The position numbers and the translations under genes are program-made. 6,977 bases of DNA from an uncultured Flavonifractor sp. GTDB taxonomy: Bacteria; Bacillota; Clostridia; Oscillospirales; Oscillospiraceae. The notes under the pieces are model-generated. The model was not told the origin of the DNA. It did not search any database and worked only from the letters and a program-made list of their open reading frames with translations. Location of the stretch: contig CAJUDT010000106.1 of the NCBI GenBank assembly GCA_910585415.1, positions 1-6,977 of the forward strand, read 5' to 3'. Positions 1 to 6,661 of this stretch are shown piece after piece (position 1 is the stretch's first letter; every line of letters begins with the position of its first letter).

Positions 1-215
1 CCGCCCGAGGGGCCAATGGCCGAAGTATTGAGGGCGGAGACTTAAACGGCGGGTAATAGCCAAAGGGCTTGCAGGCCCCGTACCTCCACCGCCGCCCCCC
101 GACCCCGGGTCCGGGCCCGCAGGCCCGGCGATCTTTGGTTACTTTCCATCGCTGGAAAGTAACCCGCCGGAGGCGGGACCAGAAAACGAAAACCACCAGA
201 GTAACGAGGAAGAAG
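1..215 (+). repeat. hairpin-rich dispersed repeat, copy 1 (touches window edge)
   Basis: By hand alignment this segment matches the reverse complement of 6446-6661 with about 12 substitutions and one single-base indel, roughly 94% identity. It is GC-rich and non-coding in appearance. It contains three compact hairpins in a row: 7-bp stem 111-117/122-128, 12-bp perfect stem 137-148/153-164, and 6-bp stem 163-168/172-177, which shares two bases with the previous one. The gene-proximal end is a purine run finishing at 215; after an 11-12 nt gap a short further similarity (caaaagc...) may continue. malQ starts 46 nt beyond the repeat. The left end coincides with the first base of the window, so the true extent is unknown. 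Reading frames through it look spurious. Possible natures are a non-autonomous mobile element, or the end of a longer structured RNA unit like the one at 6446-6969. No transposase is in view. Confidence 0.9.
137..164. repeat. perfect 12-bp inverted repeat with 4-nt loop (copy 1)
   Basis: GGTTACTTTCCA is followed by a 4-base loop and its exact complement. Read on the minus strand the loop is GCGA, a GNRA-type tetraloop. No T-run follows on either strand, so it does not look like an intrinsic terminator. The stem is preserved without change in the second repeat copy, while the loop differs by one base. Confidence 0.85.
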
Positions 216-261
216 CAAAAGCGAACAGCATACATCCAGCACTAGAAAGGTAGAAAACGGA

Positions 262-1821
262 ATGACGATAACCGACACCACCCCGGCGCACGCCGAAACT
301 CCCTCCTGGAAGGGGCTTAACACAAGAAGCAGCGGCCTTTTGATGCACATCACCTCCCTCCCCTCTCCCTATGGCATTGGCACCATGGGGGCGGAGGCCC
401 GAAACTTTATCGACTTCCTCCATGCGGCGGGCCAGCGCTGGTGGCAGATTCTCCCCATTTGCCCCACCGGCTATGGGGACTCCCCCTACCAGAGCTTCTC
501 CACCTTTGCCGGAAATCCATACCTGATTGATTTGGATGATTTGGCGGCGGACGGCCTGCTGAACCAAACAGAATACGCCCACCTGGACTGGGGCAGCTCC
601 CCCTTATCGGTAGATTACGGCCTGCTCTACCGCCAGCGGTTCTCAGTGCTCCGTCTGGCCTGCGCCCGGCTGCGGGCCAACCCTCCGGCGGAGTTCCCGG
701 TATTCTGCAACCAGAATGCCTTTTGGCTGGAGGATTACGCCCTCTTTATGGCCCTGAAGGAGGTCCATCACGGCGCCCCCTGGAGCGAGTGGGACCCCTC
801 CTTGCGGGAACGGAACCACCTCGCCCTGGCCAGAGCCCGTCAGAGCCTGGTCCAGGATGTGATTTTTTGGAAGTGCGTACAGTTCCTGTTCTTCCGGCAG
901 TGGAATGCCCTAAAAGCCTACGCCAGCCGGAGCGGTGTGGGCTTCATTGGCGACCTGCCCATCTACGTCTCCGGGGACAGTGTGGACGTATGGGCCCAGC
1001 CGGAACAGTTCCAGCTGGACGGGGCGCGCCAGCCCATTGAGGTGGCAGGCTGTCCCCCCGACGGCTTCTCTGCGGACGGCCAGCTCTGGGGCAACCCCCT
1101 CTTTGACTGGGATTTCATGGAGTCCGACGGCTTCCAGTGGTGGATACGGCGCATCGACTACCAATGCAGAATTTATGACATACTGCGCATCGACCATTTT
1201 CGGGGGTTCGACTCCTATTATGCCATCCCCCACGGGGCGTCTACCGCTCAGAAAGGGCGCTGGCGGCAGGGGCCCGGCCTGCGGCTCTTTCAGGCGGTAG
1301 AAGCGGCCCTGGGGCCCCGGCCCATTCTTGCGGAGGATTTGGGCTTTTTGACGCCCTCCGTCCACCGGCTCCGGGAGGACACGGGCTTTCCCGGCATGAA
1401 GGTCCTGCAATTCGCCTTTGACAGCCGGGACGGCAGCGGGTCGGTCTATCTGCCCCACAGCTATCCCCGTAACTGCGTGGCCTACGTGGGCACCCACGAC
1501 AACGACACCGCCTTGGGCTGGCTGGAGCACGCCGCCCCGGAGGATGTGGCCTACGCCAGAGAATACCTCCATCTGGACCCGGCGGAGGGGGCCTGGGGGC
1601 TCCTGCGGGCGGTGTGGGCCAGTGTGGCGGACACCGCCATATTGCAGATGCAGGACGTGCTATGCTTGGGCAGCGAGAGCCGGATGAACACCCCCTCGAC
1701 GGTGGGGCACAACTGGCAGTGGCGGGCCGCGCCCGGCTTTAACTGCCCGGAGCTCGCCGCCCGCCTGCGGCGGGAAACGGAGCTCTATGGCCGCCTGAGC
1801 GCGGCCTCTGAACATCCATAA
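262..1821 (+). CDS. malQ: 4-alpha-glucanotransferase (amylomaltase, GH77)
   Basis: A cytosolic GH77 disproportionating enzyme that moves alpha-1,4-glucan segments between maltooligosaccharides or glycogen chains, releasing glucose. The 519-residue protein spans the whole family. The N-terminal signature SSGLLMHITSLPSPYG lies at about 23-38, and GDLPIYVSGDSVDVWA at about 230-245. The catalytic nucleophile is Asp311 in RIDHFRGF, the acid/base is Glu358 in LAEDLG, and the transition-state Asp413 lies in GTHDND. The spacings of 47 and 55 residues equal those of Thermus amylomaltase (293/340/395). The C-terminal block with SESRMNTPSTVGHNWQWR is present. About 20 residues precede the conserved start. 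ATG 262 is still the best start, because the next ATG (343) lies inside the signature and AGAAAGG at 244-250 gives a plausible, slightly distant ribosome site. No other glycogen or maltose gene is visible. It converges on the DUF1576 gene. Confidence 0.96.
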   Translation: MTITDTTPAHAETPSWKGLNTRSSGLLMHITSLPSPYGIGTMGAEARNFIDFLHAAGQRWWQILPICPTGYGDSPYQSFSTFAGNPYLIDLDDLAADGLLNQTEYAHLDWGSSPLSVDYGLLYRQRFSVLRLACARLRANPPAEFPVFCNQNAFWLEDYALFMALKEVHHGAPWSEWDPSLRERNHLALARARQSLVQDVIFWKCVQFLFFRQWNALKAYASRSGVGFIGDLPIYVSGDSVDVWAQPEQFQLDGARQPIEVAGCPPDGFSADGQLWGNPLFDWDFMESDGFQWWIRRIDYQCRIYDILRIDHFRGFDSYYAIPHGASTAQKGRWRQGPGLRLFQAVEAALGPRPILAEDLGFLTPSVHRLREDTGFPGMKVLQFAFDSRDGSGSVYLPHSYPRNCVAYVGTHDNDTALGWLEHAAPEDVAYAREYLHLDPAEGAWGLLRAVWASVADTAILQMQDVLCLGSESRMNTPSTVGHNWQWRAAPGFNCPELAARLRRETELYGRLSAASEHP

Positions 1822-1829
1822 CAGCAAAC

Positions 1830-1868
1830 AGAGGGCAAGACGGACCGCAAAGGTCTGCCTTGCCCTCT
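1830..1868. terminator. bidirectional hairpin between convergent genes
   Basis: A 17-position stem (1830-1846 with 1852-1868) and a 5-nt loop lie 8 nt after the malQ stop and 10 nt before the end of the DUF1576 gene. On the plus strand it has one A-C mismatch and one G-U wobble; on the minus strand the pattern is equivalent. The T-runs are short on both sides (TTT after the stem on plus, GTTT on minus). It probably terminates both converging transcripts, but the weak U-tracts leave room for simple 3'-end protection instead. Confidence 0.75.
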
Positions 1869-1878
1869 TTGGATACAG

Positions 1879-3201
1879 TCAGTCGTCGTCCTGCTTGACG
1901 GGCGGGGGGACGATGGGGGTGTCGTGCTCGAAGGCGTCGAAGTAATCGGCATCCTGCAGCTCCGGCTGACGGTGGCGGATAGCCGTGGTAATCAGCGGGA
2001 AGAGCACAATGGCAATGAGGCCTCCTGAAAAGCCGTTATTATAGAGGTTGATACCCTCCACCGGCGTGCCCGCGTGGAGCACCACCGCCGAGTGGAGGAA
2101 CCCCGCCGCAATGCCGAAGGGCCAGCCGAAATACCCGGAGATGGGGGCCAGGGTGGTGCCGAAGAGCATCGCCAGCTGCACCGAGGAATGATTGACCCCC
2201 CATTTCATGAACACACCGCCCAGCACAACCCCGGCCATGACCGGCAGGATGTTTCGGGCGTGCTTGCCGAAGGCGGAAAAGCCCATGATGGTGAGAATCC
2301 CCCCCAGTGTGGGACCGTTCAGGTCCCCGCCGGTGATGAGAATCAGCGCCGTACCCAAAAGGCCGTTGACCCCCACGTTGATAAGCACAGGGGCGGAACC
2401 GAACATACGCAGGTAATCGCTGGGGGCCCGTCCGGTGCTGATTAACAGGCGGCGGTACCCCGCCCAGGCCGCCCAGGCCGGACGGCCGCAGAAAAAGAGG
2501 CCCGCGATAATCAGAATACTGCACAGCACCGCCATCATCAATCCAAAGGGCAGATTGTAGCCGGTGGCCCAGTGGTGGGCCGTCTCCAGGCTGGCCCCCA
2601 TGGAGTTCATCAGGGGGACCAGCATCAGGGCCAGCAGGCCGCAGGCAAAGCCCATGTTGTACAGGTTCATACCGTTCTGGATTTTATAGGTATAGGCCGA
2701 CAGGGAGGGCAGCACAAAGCCGATGGCCATGCCCACCGCAATCCCCAGCAGCGGGTTCCCCCAGCCGTTGTCCAGGCTCATGTAACTCACCACCGGGGCC
2801 AGGGCGGTGGCCAGCAGGGAGATGGAAACATGCTTGGAAAAGGGCTCCTTCACCACTTTGGAGTAAAGCCAGGTGCCCCCTATAATGGGCCAGATGTTGA
2901 CAATGTTCTTGCCGAACAGGGAAAAGCCCGCCATCAGGCCAATCTCAACCATGGTATAGCCGTTCAGGGGGTCCTTGGACAGATAGAGGATAATTACACT
3001 GATGAGCGTCACCAAAGCTGAGTTTACAAAGGCCGCCCCCGGCCCGGCAATCTCCACATAGTCGGTAATCAGCGCGTCCTCCGTGATGATAATTTTCCAC
3101 AGACCGGGCAGGATGTTGGCCGGGTCGTCCATCAAAAAGCCAAAGGCAGCCCAAAAGGCCACAAAGCACAGCAGCGCGGGATACATACGACGATAACGCA
3201 T
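1879..3201 (-). CDS. DUF1576 family polytopic membrane protein
   Basis: A 440-residue integral membrane protein that I assign to the uncharacterised DUF1576 family (Pfam PF07613). Hydrophobic segments run through most of residues 7-405. A hydrophilic, acidic tail (about 408-440, ending KQDDD) is likely cytoplasmic. The protein is an internal duplication. GFSLFGKNIVNIWP (92-105) matches GFSAFGKHARNILP (307-320), ATALAPVVSY (131-140) matches GTTLAPISGY (348-357), and GMNLYNMGFACGLLA (177-191) matches GINLYNNGFSGGLIA (383-397). Such two-fold architecture is typical of transporters and channels, but the substrate is unknown. The start is supported by AGAGGGGAG at 3207-3215, 5 nt from the ATG. It follows ribF by 49 nt on the same strand with no terminator seen between them, so read-through from ribF is possible. 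A link to flavin use is only speculation. Confidence 0.9.
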   Translation of the reverse strand: MRYRRMYPALLCFVAFWAAFGFLMDDPANILPGLWKIIITEDALITDYVEIAGPGAAFVNSALVTLISVIILYLSKDPLNGYTMVEIGLMAGFSLFGKNIVNIWPIIGGTWLYSKVVKEPFSKHVSISLLATALAPVVSYMSLDNGWGNPLLGIAVGMAIGFVLPSLSAYTYKIQNGMNLYNMGFACGLLALMLVPLMNSMGASLETAHHWATGYNLPFGLMMAVLCSILIIAGLFFCGRPAWAAWAGYRRLLISTGRAPSDYLRMFGSAPVLINVGVNGLLGTALILITGGDLNGPTLGGILTIMGFSAFGKHARNILPVMAGVVLGGVFMKWGVNHSSVQLAMLFGTTLAPISGYFGWPFGIAAGFLHSAVVLHAGTPVEGINLYNNGFSGGLIAIVLFPLITTAIRHRQPELQDADYFDAFEHDTPIVPPPVKQDDD

Positions 3202-3250
3202 AACGGCTCCCCTCTCTAATCAATCGGCAGTCCAGCGGCGGCAGAACCGG

Positions 3251-4153
3251 TTAAAGGCTGCGAAAATATGCGCGGGTCTGTTCGGCGTTGCGGAGGACCT
3301 CCGCCCGCAGGGCCTCCAGCGAGGGGAATTTTTCCTCTCCCCGCAGGCGCTTATAGAGCTCCATACGGACGGTCTTTCCGTACAAATCCCCGTCAAAGTC
3401 CAGGATGAAGCCCTCTACCGTCACCCGGTCCCCGTCGTCCACGGTGGGACGCACCCCGATGTTGGTGACCGCCATACGGCTGTCCCCGTTTTCAAAGTAC
3501 ACCTTCGCGGCGTAGACGCCATGGGCGGGCACCAGCACCCCCGGCTGAAAGCGCAGGTTCACCGTGGGGAAGCCCAGGGTGCTCCCCAGCTTCTTGCCGT
3601 GGGCCACCGTGTCGGTGAGGGTGTGGGGGTGGCCCAGGAACCCGTTGGCCAGCTCCAGTTCACCCTGGGCAATGAGGGTGCGGATATAGGTGGATGAGAT
3701 GGTCACATGGTCCCGCTCCACCTTGGGAATGATGTCGCACCCCAGACCCAGCTCCCCGCAGAGGGCTTTGAGCTTCTCCGGCGTGCCCTCCCCCCGGTAG
3801 CCAAAGTGGTGGTCGTGGCCCACCACCAGATGGATGGCTCCATGCTCCCCCACCAGATAATCGGTGACGAACTCCCGCCAGGGCAGTTCCATCATGCGCC
3901 GGTCAAAGTGGGCGATGATAACCTCCCGAATGCCGTAATAGCGCATCATTAAATCGGCCCGGTCGCTGGGGGAGGTCAGCAGGGGCATGGGGCTTTTCAG
4001 AATCAGGTTGGTGGGATGGGTATCGAAGGTCACCGCCGCCGGGACGGCCCACCGCTGGGCGGCCAGCTGGCTCACCCGGCGCAGCAGGGCTCCGTGCCCC
4101 AGGTGTACCCCGTCAAAAAATCCCAGGGCAATGATGCGTTTGGTCTGTTCCAT
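3251..4153 (-). CDS. ribF: bifunctional riboflavin kinase / FAD synthetase
   Basis: A cytosolic enzyme that phosphorylates riboflavin to FMN and adenylates FMN to FAD. At 300 residues it has the usual two-domain length. The N-terminal FMN adenylyltransferase half shows ALGFFDGVHLGH (9-20, the nucleotidyltransferase HxGH-like motif), VTFDTHPT (41-48), VGHDHHFGYRGEGT (111-124) and ISSTYIR (152-158). The C-terminal flavokinase half shows GKKLGSTLGFPTVNL (186-200, with the PTxN magnesium/ATP motif), AVTNIGVRPTV (228-238) and VEGFILDFDGDLYGK (246-260), where Glu247 is the likely catalytic base. The ribosome site GAGGTG (4163-4168, 9 nt spacing) lies inside the last codons of truB, and only 6 nt separate the truB stop from this ATG. 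Expression is therefore tied to the upstream operon. No FMN riboswitch is seen in front of it. Confidence 0.97.
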   Translation of the reverse strand: MEQTKRIIALGFFDGVHLGHGALLRRVSQLAAQRWAVPAAVTFDTHPTNLILKSPMPLLTSPSDRADLMMRYYGIREVIIAHFDRRMMELPWREFVTDYLVGEHGAIHLVVGHDHHFGYRGEGTPEKLKALCGELGLGCDIIPKVERDHVTISSTYIRTLIAQGELELANGFLGHPHTLTDTVAHGKKLGSTLGFPTVNLRFQPGVLVPAHGVYAAKVYFENGDSRMAVTNIGVRPTVDDGDRVTVEGFILDFDGDLYGKTVRMELYKRLRGEEKFPSLEALRAEVLRNAEQTRAYFRSL

Positions 4154-4159
4154 AAGCGT

Positions 4160-5035
4160 TTACACCTCAAAAAAGCTCTTAATCAGCCGCAGGCGGGCCC
4201 TCTGGCTGGACCCCAGGCCCAAAAATTCCCCGCTCTGGCTGTATACCCGCCACTCCCCGTCGGCTTCGGATATGGGGGCCTGTCCGCCGTTGCGGAGGAC
4301 CTTCTCCGCCGCCGGGCGGACGGTGAGGCTCCCCTTCCAGCCGCTCCGGGCAAAGAAGCAATCCACCGGCCGCAGGAGGGCTATCGGGTCCTCCGCCGTC
4401 AGGACCTGCTCCAGGGAAACGGCGTCCTCCAGGGAGAAGCCCGCCGCCCTGGTCCGGCGCAGGGCGCTCATGCACGCCCCGCAGCCCAGGGCCTGTCCAA
4501 GGTCGTGGCAGAGGGTGCGCACATAGGTCCCCTTGGAGCACTCCACCCGCAGGAGGGGGTCGCCCAAGGAGGACTCCCCCAGAAGCTCCAGGGCGTAAAT
4601 GTGGATGCTCCGGGGCTTGCGCTCCACCTCCTGGCCTTTTCGGGCCAGCTCATAGAGCTTCTTTCCCTTGATTTTAATGGCGGAGTACATGGGCGGAAGC
4701 TGCTCCAGGTCCCCGGTGAACCGCTCCAGCAGGTTCGGGAGCTGCTCCCGCGCTACGGAGACGGGGTGTTCCTCCAGGATTTCCCCGCTGGTATCCTGGG
4801 TATTGGTGACAACGCCCAGTTTTATACCGGCGATATATTCCTTTCTGGACTCTGTAGCGAACTCCACCGCCCGCGTAGCCCGGCCCACAAAGACCGGCAG
4901 CACCCCGGTGGCCATAGGGTCCAGGGTCCCCCCGTGACCGATGCGCTTTTCATGAAAGACGCCCCGGAGCTTGGCGCACACGTCCATGGAGGTCCACCCC
5001 TCCGGCTTGTCGATGATGATGATGCCGTTAGCCAT
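4160..5035 (-). CDS. truB: tRNA pseudouridine-55 synthase
   Basis: Converts U55 in the T-loop of most elongator tRNAs to pseudouridine. The 291-residue protein begins MANGIIIIDKPEGWTSMDV, carrying the KP motif at 10-11. The catalytic loop GGTLDPMATGVLPV (35-48) supplies Asp39, equivalent to Asp48 of the E. coli enzyme. PPMYSAIKIKGKKLYELAR (114-132), SKGTYVRTLCHDLG (167-180) and the ALRRTRAAGF block (191-200) are further family signatures. A short PUA-like C-terminal region occupies about 228-290. The frame stays open upstream to 5326, but that part is low-complexity shadow of nrnA. ATG 5035 is chosen because it starts the conserved N-terminus and overlaps the nrnA stop by 8 nt (ATGGCTAA). The nearest Shine-Dalgarno-like GGAGG is 18 nt upstream, so initiation probably relies on coupling to nrnA translation. 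Confidence 0.97.
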   Translation of the reverse strand: MANGIIIIDKPEGWTSMDVCAKLRGVFHEKRIGHGGTLDPMATGVLPVFVGRATRAVEFATESRKEYIAGIKLGVVTNTQDTSGEILEEHPVSVAREQLPNLLERFTGDLEQLPPMYSAIKIKGKKLYELARKGQEVERKPRSIHIYALELLGESSLGDPLLRVECSKGTYVRTLCHDLGQALGCGACMSALRRTRAAGFSLEDAVSLEQVLTAEDPIALLRPVDCFFARSGWKGSLTVRPAAEKVLRNGGQAPISEADGEWRVYSQSGEFLGLGSSQRARLRLIKSFFEV

Positions 5036-5975
5036 GCTGTACCGTCCGAATGGCCTCCAGCACGGCGGCCTTGGCCTGCTCCAGGGGGACGGGGATGCTC
5101 CCTCCGGCGGCAGCGGCGTGCCCGCCGCCCCCCAGCAGGCCGCAGACCTTGGAGGCGTTGAGTCCCCCGGTGGTGCGCACACTGAGCTTGCACCCGCCGT
5201 CCTCCTTCTCCTTGATGGTAACGGCAGTCTCCACCCCTTCGATTTGTCCGGGGAAGGCGGCGATATCCTCCATATCCGCGGCGGAGGCCCCCAGCTCTGC
5301 GGCCAGAGAGAGGGGCACTGCGGCAATGGCGATTTTCCCGCCGTCGTGGAACTCCATCTCTGCGGTCAAGCGGCCCTCCAGGGCCAGCCGCTGGAAGGAC
5401 TTTGTGCGAAAATGCTTCTTGTTCAAGGCGGCATAGTCAATGCCCGTCTCCATCAGGGCGGCGGCAATGCGGTGGGTGGCGGGGGTGGTGTTGCTGTACT
5501 GGAAGCACCCGGTATCGGTGGATACGGCCACGTAGAGGGGCAGGGCGATTTCTGCCGTAACGGGGCCCCACTCCCGCACGATGTCATAAATGAGCTCTCC
5601 GCAGGCGGCACGGCCCGGGTCCACACAGCTCTCCTTACCAAAGCCCTCGTAGGAGGGGTGGTGGTCGATGGCCAAATCAATGCCCCGTTTCAGCCAGGCC
5701 TCCCCCTCCTGGGTAAAGAGGCTCCGGGCCGCCAGGTCCACCGTGACCACAAAGGCGGGCTGCACCTCCGCCGGGGCCAGATAGGGTTCCAAATAGGGGG
5801 CAAAGAGGCTTGACACATCGGAATTGGGCAGGGCCCAGGCGGTCTTGCCCAGAGCGCGCAGGGCGGCGCACAGACCGGCGGCACAGCCAATGGTGTCCCC
5901 GTCGGGGCGCTTGTGGGTCAGAATCAGGATATGGTCCTGTGCCGCCAGGAGGGCGGCGGTTTCGGAAACGTTCAA
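5028..5975 (-). CDS. nrnA: DHH/DHHA1 phosphoesterase (oligoribonuclease / pAp phosphatase, NrnA-type)
   Basis: Degrades 2-5 nt RNA fragments and dephosphorylates 3'-phosphoadenosine 5'-phosphate in the cytosol, standing in for Orn and CysQ in Firmicutes. The 315-residue protein has the DHH domain with metal ligands in THKRPDGDTIG (20-30: His21, Asp25, Asp27), Asp80 in VTVDLA and the DHH motif IDHHPS at 103-108 (Asp104-His105-His106). Asp154 lies in VSTDTGCFQYSN. The DHHA1 domain ends with GLNASKVCGLLGGGGHAAAAGG (about 271-292), whose GGGGH loop binds substrate. The start is TTG at 5975, four bases overlapping the rbfA stop (TTGA), with a perfect AGGAGG at 5983-5988 seven nt upstream. No alternative start gives a better fit. 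The position between rbfA and truB is the standard one for this gene. The substrate range is inferred from the family. Confidence 0.95.
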   Translation of the reverse strand: MNVSETAALLAAQDHILILTHKRPDGDTIGCAAGLCAALRALGKTAWALPNSDVSSLFAPYLEPYLAPAEVQPAFVVTVDLAARSLFTQEGEAWLKRGIDLAIDHHPSYEGFGKESCVDPGRAACGELIYDIVREWGPVTAEIALPLYVAVSTDTGCFQYSNTTPATHRIAAALMETGIDYAALNKKHFRTKSFQRLALEGRLTAEMEFHDGGKIAIAAVPLSLAAELGASAADMEDIAAFPGQIEGVETAVTIKEKEDGGCKLSVRTTGGLNASKVCGLLGGGGHAAAAGGSIPVPLEQAKAAVLEAIRTVQHG

Positions 5976-6367
5976 GAGTCTTCCTCCTCGTCCAATTGAA
6001 TGTGGGCATTGGCGGGGTTGGCGGGCTTGACCACCTCGGGGTCCCGCAGGAGGCCCAGGATGTGGGCGCCCTTGTCGATGGAGTCGTCCCGCTCAAAGAC
6101 CAGCTCCGGCGTGTAGCGCAGGGACAGGGCGCGGCCCAGCTCCCGGCGGAGGTAGCCTCCGGCAGACTTGAGGCCCTTGACGACTTCGTTGACGTCGCTC
6201 TTATCCAGGACGCTCACATATATTTTCGCGTAGCGCAGGTCTGGCGTGGTGTTCACTGCCGTGATGGACACCAATCCGTGGACACGGGGGTCTTTCACCG
6301 TGCGAATCAGCGAGGATAGCTCCCGCTGGATTTCTTCGTTGATGCGGCCGATGCGATTGCTTGGCAT
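5972..6367 (-). CDS. rbfA: 30S ribosome-binding factor A
   Basis: A small KH-fold cold-shock and assembly factor that binds immature 30S subunits near the 5' end of 16S rRNA. The 131-residue protein starts MPSNRIGRINEEIQREL. It shows KDPRV (25-29), SITAVNTTPDLRYAKIYVSV (34-53) and the conserved SAGGYLRRELGRALSLRYTPELVFERDDS block (68-96). It ends in an unusually acidic DEEEDS. ATG 6367 is preferred because family homology starts there and AAGGAGA (6373-6379) lies 6 nt upstream. The frame remains open to 6712, but the extra residues are translated repeat sequence and should not be annotated. infB, its usual upstream neighbour, is not directly adjacent; at least 600 nt of non-coding repeat sequence intervenes. 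Confidence 0.96.
   Translation of the reverse strand: MPSNRIGRINEEIQRELSSLIRTVKDPRVHGLVSITAVNTTPDLRYAKIYVSVLDKSDVNEVVKGLKSAGGYLRRELGRALSLRYTPELVFERDDSIDKGAHILGLLRDPEVVKPANPANAHIQLDEEEDS
5983..5988 (-). promoter_or_regulatory. ribosome binding site that fixes the TTG start of nrnA
   Basis: AGGAGG on the minus strand, 7 nt from the TTG codon. It is encoded within the acidic C-terminal codons of rbfA (DEEED), so one stretch serves both as the RbfA tail and as the initiation signal for the next gene. Confidence 0.85.
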
Positions 6368-6445
6368 AGGCGTCTCCTTTTTCTTTCCATTTTTGGTTGC
6401 TCTCAGCTTTAGGGGGGCTGGTTTGGCTTTTGTTGGGGGTGTGTA

Positions 6446-6661
6446 CTTCTTCCTCGTTACTCTGGAGATTTTCGTTTTCTGGTCCTGCCTCCGGCGGGTT
6501 ACTTTCCAACGATGGAAAGTAACCAAAGATCGCCGGGCCTGCGGGCCCGGACCCGGGGATGGGGGGCGGCGGTGGGGGTTACGGGGCTTGCAAATCCTTT
6601 GGCTGTTACCCGCCGTTTTAGTCTCCGCCCTCAATACTTCGGCCATTGGCCCCTCGGGCGG
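6446..6661 (-). repeat. hairpin-rich dispersed repeat, copy 2
   Basis: The inverted counterpart of 1-215, about 94% identical, lying 78 nt upstream of rbfA. The same three hairpins recur: 6484-6489/6493-6498, 6497-6508/6513-6524 and 6533-6539/6544-6550. A C-to-T change (6486) turns one G-C pair of the first stem into a G-U pair if the plus strand is the RNA. That would be an A-C mismatch on the minus strand. The purine-rich end faces the rbfA start, just as copy 1 faces malQ. The far end runs without a break into the structured block at 6648-6969, so this may be one arm of a longer unit. The 78 nt between it and rbfA (6368-6445) hold only the rbfA ribosome site. Confidence 0.9.
6497..6524. 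repeat. perfect 12-bp inverted repeat with 4-nt loop (copy 2)
   Basis: The same 12-bp palindrome as at 137-164, with loop ACGA instead of GCGA when read in the equivalent direction. Both stem arms are unchanged between copies. No T-run follows, so a termination role is not supported. Confidence 0.85.

Noticed and set aside
28..59. A possible promoter in copy 1 (TTGAGG ... TAATAG)
   Set aside because: The spacer is 20 nt and the -10 matches only 3 of 6 positions, so this is not better than chance.
137..164. The 12-bp palindrome as a rho-independent terminator
   Set aside because: No U-tract follows it on either strand, and it sits upstream of genes in both copies.
42..582. Minus-strand frames through repeat copy 1
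   Set aside because: They translate the repeat and antisense malQ. The same kind of frame recurs at copy 2, as expected for a non-coding repeat.
910..1572. A minus-strand open frame antisense to malQ
   Set aside because: Shadow of the conserved malQ coding sequence, with no family features.
4016..5161. A long plus-strand open frame (381 codons) antisense to truB and ribF
   Set aside because: Low-complexity Pro/Gly/Arg-rich translation typical of the reverse strand of GC-rich genes, no recognisable motif, and it overlaps two certain genes.
4160..5326. An extended truB frame starting at 5326
   Set aside because: The added residues are Pro/Arg/Ser-rich shadow of nrnA in another frame. The TruB N-terminus and the stop/start overlap fit ATG 5035.
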